From positions 620,001-684,000 of the forward strand of contig NZ_MDJR01000001.1 in assembly GCF_001730685.1 (NCBI RefSeq): a stretch of 64,000 bases of DNA. The letters are read 5' to 3'. The position numbers and the translations under genes were made by a program. Numbering within the stretch: the first letter of the stretch is position 1; each line of letters begins with the position of its first letter. This document shows positions 11,481 to 19,118 of this stretch, in pieces. The stretch comes from Caloranaerobacter ferrireducens. GTDB lineage: Bacteria; Bacillota; Clostridia; Tissierellales; Thermohalobacteraceae. The notes under the pieces were generated by a model. The model saw only the letters and a program-made list of their open reading frames with translations, searched no databases and was not told the origin of the DNA.

Positions 11481-11750
11481 ATGCAACAATATTCAGCATT
11501 ATTAATGCCAATTCTATTCTTGGTTATCTTTTATTTTATTTTAATTAGGCCACAACAAAAGAAAGAGAAAAAAATCAGAGAGATGAGAAATAATCTGAAA
11601 GTCGGTGATGAAATTATTACAATTGGTGGTATTCACGGTAAAATAGTAAAAATTAAAGATGAAATAGTGACTATTGAAGTAGGTGCTGATAAAAATAAAT
11701 TTAATGTTTCAAGATGGGCAATTGGTAATGTTGTAAATAATGAAAAATAA
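11481..11750 (+). CDS. yajC: Preprotein translocase subunit YajC
   Basis: Small SecDF partner of 89 residues: one N-terminal transmembrane helix (about residues 6-24), the RPQQKKEKK cytoplasmic charge cluster, then a soluble domain with VGDEIITIGGIHGK. SecD and SecF are encoded 3 kb downstream. The start follows a strong AAGGAAGGGGGG. Confidence 0.95.
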   Translation: MQQYSALLMPILFLVIFYFILIRPQQKKEKKIREMRNNLKVGDEIITIGGIHGKIVKIKDEIVTIEVGADKNKFNVSRWAIGNVVNNEK

Positions 11751-11761
11751 TTTCTGTACAT

Positions 11762-11790
11762 AAAAGACTTCCTTTAAGGAGGTCTTTTTT
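11762..11790 (+). terminator. Rho-independent terminator of the ruv-queA-tgt-yajC unit
   Basis: Stem AAAAGACTTCCTT/AAGGAGGTCTTTT with one G-U pair and a run of T. Confidence 0.85.
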
Positions 11791-11850
11791 CTTGTAATTA
11801 ATTAGATTTATTCTGCATAAGTTTAAATAAGGAATATTGGGGGTGGGAAA

Positions 11851-12240
11851 ATGAAGGTAAAGGTTAATGAAGAAAATAATAATTATATGGTTACAACTTT
11901 TAAAGGCGTTTTAATAAGTATTTTAATTTCAATTATATGTATTATTATTTTAGCAGTGATATTAACTTATACAAGTTTATCAGAGAGTACAGTACCAATT
12001 TTAAATTCCATAATTATGATAGTTAGCATTGCCATAGGAGCGATTTATTCATCTATAAGAATTAGAAGAAAAGGATGGCTCAATGGTGCTATTGTTGGTT
12101 TACTATATTTTATATTGCTAATACTAGTTAGTTATATTTTTGTACGTTCTTATAAAATTAATAGTCATGTTACAATAAAAGCAATAGTTGCAGTACTTAC
12201 AGGAGCGATTGGTGGAATGATTGGGGTTAATTTAAAATAG
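11851..12240 (+). CDS. TIGR04086-type small membrane protein
   Basis: A 129-residue protein with four hydrophobic helices (about residues 16-40, 48-66, 78-97 and 108-127). This topology and its position just upstream of scfA match the TIGR04086 membrane family found next to SCIFF genes and after yajC in clostridia. Function unknown. The start follows GGGGGTGGG. The copy of the interspersed repeat that begins at 12252 separates it from scfA. Confidence 0.7.
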   Translation: MKVKVNEENNNYMVTTFKGVLISILISIICIIILAVILTYTSLSESTVPILNSIIMIVSIAIGAIYSSIRIRRKGWLNGAIVGLLYFILLILVSYIFVRSYKINSHVTIKAIVAVLTGAIGGMIGVNLK

Positions 12241-12251
12241 CACTTTATAAG

Positions 12252-12371
12252 AACAAAATCTTCGAGTTTAAATAGATATAAGGAAGATTTTGCCTATATC
12301 CATTACGGAAATTATAATTTGAAATTATTCAAAGTTTAATATGGAATTTAATTTCCTATGGATTATTAAAA
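12252..12371 (+). repeat. Interspersed two-stem repeat, copy A (+)
   Basis: About 120 bp between the TIGR04086-type gene and scfA. Stem 1 pairs an AAAATCTTC arm with GGAAGATTTT; stem 2 pairs ATCCATTACGGAAATTA with TAATTTCCTATGGAT. It is the most divergent + copy in the loops. A TATAAT at 12382, 17 bases after the terminal TGGATT, could form a scfA promoter using the repeat end as a poor -35. Confidence 0.8.
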
Positions 12372-12419
12372 ATCTATATGTTATAATCTATTAAGAAAAA
12401 ATTATTAAGGAGGTATATT

Positions 12420-12557
12420 ATGAAGCACATAAATACAATAAGTGGTCGTAGTTTAAAAAGTACAATTGCAAAAGGTGGATGCGGAGAATGCCAAACTTCA
12501 TGCCAATCAGCATGTAAGACTTCTTGCACTGTTGGAAATCAAAAGTGCGAGAAATAA
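12420..12557 (+). CDS. scfA: SCIFF peptide (six cysteines in forty-five), RiPP precursor
   Basis: A 45-residue peptide too short for a standard ORF list: a leader of about 20 residues starting MKHINTISGRSLKS, then six Cys in a CGEC, SCQSAC, SC and KC pattern. This is the SCIFF ribosomal peptide conserved across Clostridia; its maturase forms a Cys-to-Thr thioether. Ribosome-binding site AAGGAGG ends seven bases before the ATG. scfB follows after a hairpin. The biological role of mature SCIFF is unknown. Confidence 0.95.
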   Translation: MKHINTISGRSLKSTIAKGGCGECQTSCQSACKTSCTVGNQKCEK

Positions 12558-12569
12558 TTATTGCTACAT

Positions 12570-12599
12570 AAAAAGTAGTGGTTATCCACTGCTTTTTTT
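12570..12599 (+). terminator. Hairpin terminator between scfA and scfB
   Basis: Stem AGTAGTGG/CCACTGCT with TTAT loop and seven T. It would make scfA message more abundant than scfB if partial, a usual layout for precursor and maturase. Confidence 0.85.
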
Positions 12600-12682
12600 C
12601 TGTTTTAATTGTAAATTTATTTGCTTAGATTCACGCTTTAATATAAAATAAAAGTTGCGACAGTATTTAAGGAGGAATGTAT

Positions 12683-14026
12683 ATGAATATGCATATGTTT
12701 CAGATGAATGGAAAAAACATAGTATTAGATGTTAACAGTGGTTCAGTTCATGTAGTAGATGAAATCGTCTGGGATATAATTAAACTGTACGAAGATAAAA
12801 GTTTAGAGTCAATCATTAATGATTTAAAAAATAAATACAGCCAGACTGATATTATAGAAGCTTATAAAGAGATACAGACCTTAGTTGATAATGAGTTACT
12901 GTTTACAAAAGAAGAAAGTTTAGATATAAATTACAATCCACAAAATATTGTTAAAGCTTTATGTTTGCATGTAGCACATGATTGTAATTTAAAATGTGAA
13001 TATTGCTTTGCTTCTCAGGGAGATTTCAAGGGGCAAAGGTTGTTAATGCCTTTAGAAGTTGGCAAAAGAGCATTAGAGTTTTTGGTTGAAAATTCAGGCA
13101 ACAGAAGAAACCTTGAAGTTGACTTTTTCGGTGGAGAACCATTAATGAATTTTGATGTTGTAAAAGAGTTAGTTAAATATGGCCGTGAACTAGAGAAAAA
13201 ATATAATAAGAGATTTAGATTTACTATTACTACTAATGGAATTTTATTAAATGATGATAATATGAAATTTATTAATGAAAATATGGATAATGTAGTACTA
13301 AGTTTAGATGGCAGAAAAGAAGTAAATGACAAGATGAGAAAAACACTAAATGGCAGTGGTAGTTTCGATATTATTGTTCCAAAGTTTTTAGAACTTGTAA
13401 AATTAAGAGGAGAAAAATTATATTACGTTAGAGGTACTTTTACAAGTCACAATTTAGATTTCTCTAAAGATGTTTTAAAACTTCATGAAATAGGGTTTGA
13501 CAGTATTTCAGTTGAGCCAGTAGTTGCAAGCCCAGAAAATGATTATGCAATTTTAGAGGAGCATTTAGAAACGATATTGAATGAATATGAAGAATTGTCA
13601 AGTAAATATATAGAGCTTAAAAAAGCAGGGAAAGGTTTTGAGTTTTTCCATTTCATGATTGATTTAAACCAAGGTCCTTGTTTAATTAAAAGAGTAGTAG
13701 GCTGTGGTGCTGGTGTGGAATATCTAGCAGTTACTCCTGAAGGAGATTTATACCCTTGTCATCAGTTTGTTGGAAATGAAGAATTTAAGATGGGTGATGT
13801 TTTTACTGGTGTGTCAAATGAAGAGTTAAGAGAAAAATTTAAAAAAGCTAATGTACTAACAAAAAGTGAATGTAGGGAATGTTGGGCTAGATTTTACTGC
13901 AGTGGAGGATGTCATGCAAATGCCTATAATTTTAATAAAGATATAACTAAACCGTATAAAATTGGTTGTGAAATGGAGAAAAAAAGGATAGAGTGTGCTA
14001 TATCGATAGTTGCAAATGGTTACTAA
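12683..14026 (+). CDS. scfB: SCIFF maturase, radical SAM/SPASM enzyme
   Basis: Radical SAM enzyme that installs the thioether in SCIFF. N-terminal peptide-recognition (RRE-like) region of about 90 residues, then the cluster motif CNLKCEYC near residue 104, the GGEPL SAM motif, and a C-terminal SPASM domain with CGAGVEYLAVTPEGDLYPC and CRECWARFYCSGGC. I start at the ATG at 12683, seven bases after GGAGG; the ATG at 12677 touches the ribosome-binding site. The partner peptide gene lies 126 bases upstream. Confidence 0.94.
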   Translation: MNMHMFQMNGKNIVLDVNSGSVHVVDEIVWDIIKLYEDKSLESIINDLKNKYSQTDIIEAYKEIQTLVDNELLFTKEESLDINYNPQNIVKALCLHVAHDCNLKCEYCFASQGDFKGQRLLMPLEVGKRALEFLVENSGNRRNLEVDFFGGEPLMNFDVVKELVKYGRELEKKYNKRFRFTITTNGILLNDDNMKFINENMDNVVLSLDGRKEVNDKMRKTLNGSGSFDIIVPKFLELVKLRGEKLYYVRGTFTSHNLDFSKDVLKLHEIGFDSISVEPVVASPENDYAILEEHLETILNEYEELSSKYIELKKAGKGFEFFHFMIDLNQGPCLIKRVVGCGAGVEYLAVTPEGDLYPCHQFVGNEEFKMGDVFTGVSNEELREKFKKANVLTKSECRECWARFYCSGGCHANAYNFNKDITKPYKIGCEMEKKRIECAISIVANGY

Positions 14027-14048
14027 AATAATATGGGGAGGTTTGAGT

Positions 14049-14552
14049 ATGTTAAAAGAATATGAAAGCAAAAAGCCTCAAATACATGATAGTTGTTTTA
14101 TTGCAGACAGTGCTGAAATAATTGGAGATGTTGAGATAGGAGAGAATACAAGTGTTTGGTACAATACAGTAATAAGAGGAGATGAAAACTCTATTAAAAT
14201 TGGTAAATATACAAATATTCAAGATGGCTGTGTGATACACATAAGTAAAGAATATGAAACAGTTATAGGAGACTATGTTACTATTGGACATAAAGCAATA
14301 GTGCATGCGTGTAAAGTTGGAGATAATGTTTTGATAGGTATGGGAGCTATAATTTTGGATGGCGCTGAAATTGAAGATAATGTATTAGTTGGAGCAGGAA
14401 GTATTGTAACACCAGGTAAGAAAATTCCATCAGGAACTTTAGTGTTAGGTTCACCAGCAAAGGTTATAAGAAAATTAACTGATGAAGAGATAAAGCATTT
14501 AAAACAGTCAGCTATAGATTATGTTGAATATGCAAAGAAACACAAAAAATAA
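14049..14552 (+). CDS. Gamma-carbonic anhydrase-family protein
   Basis: Left-handed beta-helix protein of 167 residues with repeated hexapeptides (IGDVEIGENTSVWYNTVIRGD). Three candidate metal His residues are present: one in CVIHIS and two in IGHKAIVHAC, as in the YrdA/PaaY gamma-class carbonic anhydrase family. Activity in such homologues varies, so carbonic anhydrase is only probable. GGGGAGG precedes the ATG at 14049; the gene follows scfB by 22 bases and is likely cotranscribed. Confidence 0.85.
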   Translation: MLKEYESKKPQIHDSCFIADSAEIIGDVEIGENTSVWYNTVIRGDENSIKIGKYTNIQDGCVIHISKEYETVIGDYVTIGHKAIVHACKVGDNVLIGMGAIILDGAEIEDNVLVGAGSIVTPGKKIPSGTLVLGSPAKVIRKLTDEEIKHLKQSAIDYVEYAKKHKK

Positions 14553-14606
14553 TTTGAATAAAGCTAAAATATAAATGAAGGTATAATATTACAAAGTTAT
14601 ATATTA

Positions 14607-14635
14607 TTGACTCATTTTTACAGTAGTTATATAAT
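14607..14635 (+). promoter_or_regulatory. Promoter of secDF
   Basis: TTGACT at 14607-14612 and TATAAT at 14630-14635, 17 bases apart, followed 33 bases later by secD. Confidence 0.75.
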
Positions 14636-14668
14636 AAATATAATGATGATTTGAAGGGGGCATAACAA

Positions 14669-15937
14669 ATGAACTTCAAAAGTATTACTATTTTTCTATT
14701 GATTGTTGCATTAGTCGGATTTATTAGTTATTCAGCAATTTTTGGGGTCAATTTAGGCAAGTATGAAATTACACCTGCAAAAGAAAACATGAAACTTGGT
14801 TTGGATTTAGAAGGTGGAGTGTTTGTTGTATTGGAAGCTCAAACAGATGCACAAGGTGTAGAATTAGAGAAGAAAATGGAACAGGCAAAAGCGATTATAA
14901 GACAAAGAGTAGATGGATTGGGTGTAGCAGAACCTAATATAGTATTAGAAGGTAAAAAAAGAATTAGGGTTGAGTTGCCAGGTGTAAAAAATGCACAGGA
15001 TGCTATTGATATTATTGGTAAAACGGCACAATTACAGTTTATTGATCCTAAAGGTAATGTTGTTGTAACAGGTAAAAATATAAAGAGATCAGAAGTTACT
15101 TATCAGTTAAATAGAGAAAAAGGAAGAGAAGAGCCTGTTGTTGCATTAGAGTTTGATAAGGAAGGTACACAAAAGTTTGCAGAAGCAACTCGTGAACTAA
15201 TTAAGAATGCTGCTGCTAAGGATAGAATCATATATATAGTTTTAGATGACGAAGTGATTTCAAGTCCTGTAGTTAGTAGTGCCATTACAGATGGAAAAGC
15301 TGTAATAACTGGTAGTTTTGCAGTTGAAAAAGCGAGTAAATTAGCAACCTTAATAAGAGCAGGTGCACTACCTGTTGAAATGAAAGAAATACAAACTTCG
15401 GTTATTGGACCGACATTGGGATTAGCATCATTGGACAAGAGTATTTATGCTGCGAAAATAGGACTAATTTTGATATTTTTATTTATGTTAATTTACTATA
15501 GAATACCGGGATTAATTGCTGACTTAGGTCTTACTATATATATATTATTAGTTTTAGGTGCTATGATTTATTTAGACGCTACTTTAACTTTACCAGGTAT
15601 TGCAGGTTTAATTTTATCAATTGGTATGGCTGTAGATGCTAATGTTGTAATTTTTGAAAGGATTAAAGAAGAAATCAGAGCAGGTAAGACTTTAAGAGCT
15701 GCTGTTGATTCAGGGTTCAAAAGAGCTTTACGTACTGTTATAGATGCTAATGTAACTACTTTCATAGCAGGAATTGTATTATTTAAGTTTGGGACAGGTC
15801 CTATTAAAGGATTTGCAGTAACATTATTAATTGGTCTTGTTGCTTCAATGATTACAGCAGTATTTATTACAAAGTATTTACTAAAACTTACTATTAAAAT
15901 GAACATAACTAAAAACACAAAACTTTATGGAGCATAA
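14669..15937 (+). CDS. secD: Protein translocase subunit SecD
   Basis: RND-like membrane protein that uses the proton motive force to assist Sec export. Length 422 with one N-terminal helix, a periplasmic-side P1 domain containing GLDLEGGV and RQRVDGLGVAEP, and five further helices with GMAVDANVVIFERIKEE. Its last bases are followed by secF, whose start is 17 bases later, so the pair is translated together. YajC is encoded upstream. Confidence 0.95.
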   Translation: MNFKSITIFLLIVALVGFISYSAIFGVNLGKYEITPAKENMKLGLDLEGGVFVVLEAQTDAQGVELEKKMEQAKAIIRQRVDGLGVAEPNIVLEGKKRIRVELPGVKNAQDAIDIIGKTAQLQFIDPKGNVVVTGKNIKRSEVTYQLNREKGREEPVVALEFDKEGTQKFAEATRELIKNAAAKDRIIYIVLDDEVISSPVVSSAITDGKAVITGSFAVEKASKLATLIRAGALPVEMKEIQTSVIGPTLGLASLDKSIYAAKIGLILIFLFMLIYYRIPGLIADLGLTIYILLVLGAMIYLDATLTLPGIAGLILSIGMAVDANVVIFERIKEEIRAGKTLRAAVDSGFKRALRTVIDANVTTFIAGIVLFKFGTGPIKGFAVTLLIGLVASMITAVFITKYLLKLTIKMNITKNTKLYGA

Positions 15938-15953
15938 AAGAGGGGGATTTGAC

Positions 15954-16841
15954 GTGAATATTATAAGAAATAGAAACAAATTTTTCCTTATTTCTTTAGC
16001 TATAATTGTGGTAGGTTTAGTAATGGCAATTGTAAGTGGTTTGAACTTTGGTATTGATTTTACTGGAGGAACTTTACTACAGATTGATTTTGGTAAAAAA
16101 ATACCAGTTAATGAAATAAGAGAAATTACAGATGAATTTGATAAGAATGCAAGCATTCTTCATGCTGGAGATAATAAAGAGCAAGTTATAATAAAGACAA
16201 CTTTAGACTTAGATAATAAAGATAGATTAGAAATATTTAATAAGTTTAAAGAAAAATATAATCTTAATGACGAAGCTTTTATTCAGTCACAAAAATTTGG
16301 ACCTTCTATAGGAGGGGAAATAAGAACTAAAGCATTATTATCAGTAATAATAGCTACTATTGGTATGCTTATATATATCACATTTAGATTTGAGTTTAAG
16401 TTTGGTATTTCAGCTATTATTGCTTTAATTCATGATGTTTTAATTGCTCTTAGTGTATATGCAATTTTTAAAGTGCCTGTTAATAGTTCTTTTGTTGCAG
16501 CTATGTTAACTATAGTAGGTTATTCAATAAATGATACAATTGTAGTTTTTGATAGAATTAGAGAAAATATAAAGATTATGAAAAAGGATAAATATGAAGA
16601 TATTGTAAACAAAAGTATCTCTCAAACTATTGTAAGATCTATTAATACTTCATTTACAACATTATTAGCTATAGTAGTTTTATATATTTTCGGTGTTGAG
16701 GCTATAAAAGATTTTGCATTGCCACTAATTGTTGGTATAATAGCTGGTACTTATTCATCAATATTTATAGCTAGTCCTATATGGTATCTATTAAAAACAA
16801 GAGTTACAGATAGAAATAATTATAATCCTAATAGAGTATAA
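15954..16841 (+). CDS. secF: Protein translocase subunit SecF
   Basis: Partner of SecD, 295 residues with six membrane helices. The FGIDFTGGTLLQI motif lies just after helix 1, and the conserved GYSINDTIVVFDRIREN is in the C-terminal half. I start at GTG 15954 because GAGGGGG lies upstream of it; the in-frame ATG at 15927 is inside secD and has no ribosome-binding site. Confidence 0.94.
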   Translation: MNIIRNRNKFFLISLAIIVVGLVMAIVSGLNFGIDFTGGTLLQIDFGKKIPVNEIREITDEFDKNASILHAGDNKEQVIIKTTLDLDNKDRLEIFNKFKEKYNLNDEAFIQSQKFGPSIGGEIRTKALLSVIIATIGMLIYITFRFEFKFGISAIIALIHDVLIALSVYAIFKVPVNSSFVAAMLTIVGYSINDTIVVFDRIRENIKIMKKDKYEDIVNKSISQTIVRSINTSFTTLLAIVVLYIFGVEAIKDFALPLIVGIIAGTYSSIFIASPIWYLLKTRVTDRNNYNPNRV

Positions 16842-16847
16842 AATATT

Positions 16848-16872
16848 AAACTGCCGCAAGGCAGTTTTTTTT
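16848..16872 (+). terminator. Rho-independent terminator of secDF
   Basis: Stem AAACTGCC/GGCAGTTT with a GCAA tetraloop and a following T-run. Confidence 0.92.
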
Positions 16873-16956
16873 CTAAAAAGAAGACTTTCTGTAATATATA
16901 TTTAACTTAAGACAATAATAATGGATATATATACCACTAATAAAGGAGTGGTAAGA

Positions 16957-18636
16957 TTGAAATTATTTTTTTCTAAAAAGAGGAATAAATTAAAAAGATA
17001 TAGAGAAATAGCTAAAATTCTAACAAAATATGGATTTGGTATGATTGCAGAAAAAATTGATAACAGAAGTATTATTTCAAAAGTATTTATAAAGAAAAGT
17101 AAAAAATATAGTCAAAAATATACTAGAGGCGAAAGAATTAGATTTACATTAGAAGAATTAGGACCGACTTTCATTAAGTTTGGACAAATTCTTAGTACAA
17201 GATATGATATTTTACCTAATGATATAGTAGATGAGTTATCAAAATTACAGGATGAAATTACTCCTTTTGATTTAGATACTGCAAAAAATATTATTAAAAG
17301 TGAGTTAGGTAAAGAGTTAGAAGATATTTTTATAGAGTTTCAAGAAAAACCTGTAGCAACTGCATCTATTGGTCAAGTTTATCGTGGTGTTTTAAAAAAT
17401 GGCAATAAAGTTGTGATTAAGATACAGAGACCTAATATAAATGAAGTAATAAAACAAGACATAGATATCCTATATACTTTAGCTAAAATGTTTGATGAAC
17501 TTTTAAAGAAAAAAATAGTTATTAGTGCAAGGGATATTGTAGAAGAGTTTTCTTATTTTATAAAAAAGGAGTTAGACTATACTTATGAAGCTCAAAATTG
17601 TGAAAGATTTAGAATGTATTTCAAAAATGATAAAAGAGTAGTAATTCCTAAAATATATTGGGAATATACAACAAAAAAAGTATTAGTAATGGAAGAAATA
17701 AAAGGAACTAAAGTAAGTAATATTGATGAGATAGATAAAATAGGATTTAATAAGGAAAAATTATCAGAACTAGGTGCGAAAATTTTTTTAGAGCAGATAT
17801 TTATACATGGATTTTTTCATGGTGATCCACATCCAGGTAACATTTTAATATTATCAGAAAATAAAATAAGTTTTATAGATTTTGGAGTTGTTGGATATTT
17901 AGATAATTTAACATTTGAATTTATAACTACTTTGCTAAAAGCGAGTCTTAGTAGAGATATAGATAAGATAGTAGAAAGTCTTAATAAAATGAATGCAATA
18001 TCTGATGAAACTGATGAAATTGGTTTAAAGAAAGAATTATTTTTTATTGTAAATCATTATTTTAATTTACCAATTAATAAAATTAACTTTGGAGAAGTTC
18101 TTAATGAAATTATGGCAATAGCATATAAATATAAGCTAAGAATGCCTTCACAATTGATATTACTAATTAAATCAATTATAACGATTGAAGGTACAGGAAA
18201 AAAATTAAATCCTCAGTTTAATTTATCAAAAGTTTCTAAGGAGATTGTAAAAGAAATAACAAAAAGAAAATTGAATCCTAAATCTATAACAAAAAAAATT
18301 ATAGATACTACAACCGAAAACATAGAGAATATTCTTGAAATTACTAATAAAGTTAATAATATACTATATAAAATAGATAAAGATAAACTAAAAATTAAAA
18401 TGGAAATAGAAGGATTAAATAGGTTGGAAAAAGAAATATATATATTAACCAATAAGTTATCTTTAAGTTTAATAATCTCATCAATTATTGTAGGATCATC
18501 TATAATAATACAAGCTAATACAGGTCCTCAAATATTAGGGATGTCAGCTTTTGGTTTAATAGGTTTTGTAGCAGCTGGGATTTTAGGAGTAACATTAATT
18601 ATTTCTATCTTATTAAATAAGAGGAATTATAAATAA
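16957..18636 (+). CDS. UbiB/AarF (ABC1)-family atypical kinase
   Basis: Protein-kinase-like ATPase of 559 residues. The N-terminal KxGQ-type motif FIKFGQILSTR, the VATASIGQVYRG loop, catalytic GFFHGDPHPGN and ISFIDFGVVG motifs are present. Two C-terminal hydrophobic helices anchor it to the membrane. In other bacteria this family supports isoprenoid-quinone metabolism; here no quinone genes are near, so the substrate is unknown. I choose TTG 16957 after AAAGGAGTGG; the ATG at 16921 lacks a site. The ribosome-binding site sits partly in a hairpin (TACCACT at 16932-16938 with AGTGGTA at 16947-16953). Confidence 0.85.
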   Translation: MKLFFSKKRNKLKRYREIAKILTKYGFGMIAEKIDNRSIISKVFIKKSKKYSQKYTRGERIRFTLEELGPTFIKFGQILSTRYDILPNDIVDELSKLQDEITPFDLDTAKNIIKSELGKELEDIFIEFQEKPVATASIGQVYRGVLKNGNKVVIKIQRPNINEVIKQDIDILYTLAKMFDELLKKKIVISARDIVEEFSYFIKKELDYTYEAQNCERFRMYFKNDKRVVIPKIYWEYTTKKVLVMEEIKGTKVSNIDEIDKIGFNKEKLSELGAKIFLEQIFIHGFFHGDPHPGNILILSENKISFIDFGVVGYLDNLTFEFITTLLKASLSRDIDKIVESLNKMNAISDETDEIGLKKELFFIVNHYFNLPINKINFGEVLNEIMAIAYKYKLRMPSQLILLIKSIITIEGTGKKLNPQFNLSKVSKEIVKEITKRKLNPKSITKKIIDTTTENIENILEITNKVNNILYKIDKDKLKIKMEIEGLNRLEKEIYILTNKLSLSLIISSIIVGSSIIIQANTGPQILGMSAFGLIGFVAAGILGVTLIISILLNKRNYK

Positions 18637-18651
18637 CTAGGGGGTATTATA

Positions 18652-19050
18652 ATGGAAATAGGTTTTATATTTTCACTTATTTTTGCAATACTAGTAGCAG
18701 TGTTTGCCTTAAAAAATGCAGACAGTGTTATGATTGATTTCTTTTTTGCTAAGGTTCAAGTTTCTCAGGCTATAGTTATATTTGTGTCAGCAGCATTGGG
18801 GGCAGTAATAGTTACTATATTAGGACTTGTAAGGCAGTTAAAATTAACTTTGAAAATAAAAGAACAGGTAAGAAAAATTAAGAAATTAGAAGAAGAAAAA
18901 ACTCTATTAGAAAGTAGAATTGAAGAGATTATTTCGGAAAAAGATTTAAAATTAGAAACTGATTCTGAAGTGAGTAATAAAGAAAATGAAATAGAAAAGA
19001 TAAATTCAGAAGAAAATAATGATAAAAATGAAATAATCGATAATGAATAA
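18652..19050 (+). CDS. LapA-domain membrane protein (DUF1049)
   Basis: A 132-residue protein with two N-terminal helices (about residues 3-22 and 42-62) and a C-terminal cytoplasmic coiled coil very rich in Glu and Lys. The layout matches lipopolysaccharide-assembly protein A domain proteins, which in Firmicutes have no known LPS role. It starts 15 bases after the UbiB gene and is likely cotranscribed with it and recJ. Confidence 0.8.
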   Translation: MEIGFIFSLIFAILVAVFALKNADSVMIDFFFAKVQVSQAIVIFVSAALGAVIVTILGLVRQLKLTLKIKEQVRKIKKLEEEKTLLESRIEEIISEKDLKLETDSEVSNKENEIEKINSEENNDKNEIIDNE

Positions 19051-19118
19051 TAAGATATTATGAATACATATTCTATAGGTTTTAGCATATATAGACTTTG
19101 ATGTAGTAGGTGAATTGT

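Noticed and set aside
12466-12651. A 61-codon open frame over scfA
   Set aside because: It is in another frame of scfA and its terminator, with no ribosome-binding site; the SCIFF frame with six Cys is the real one.
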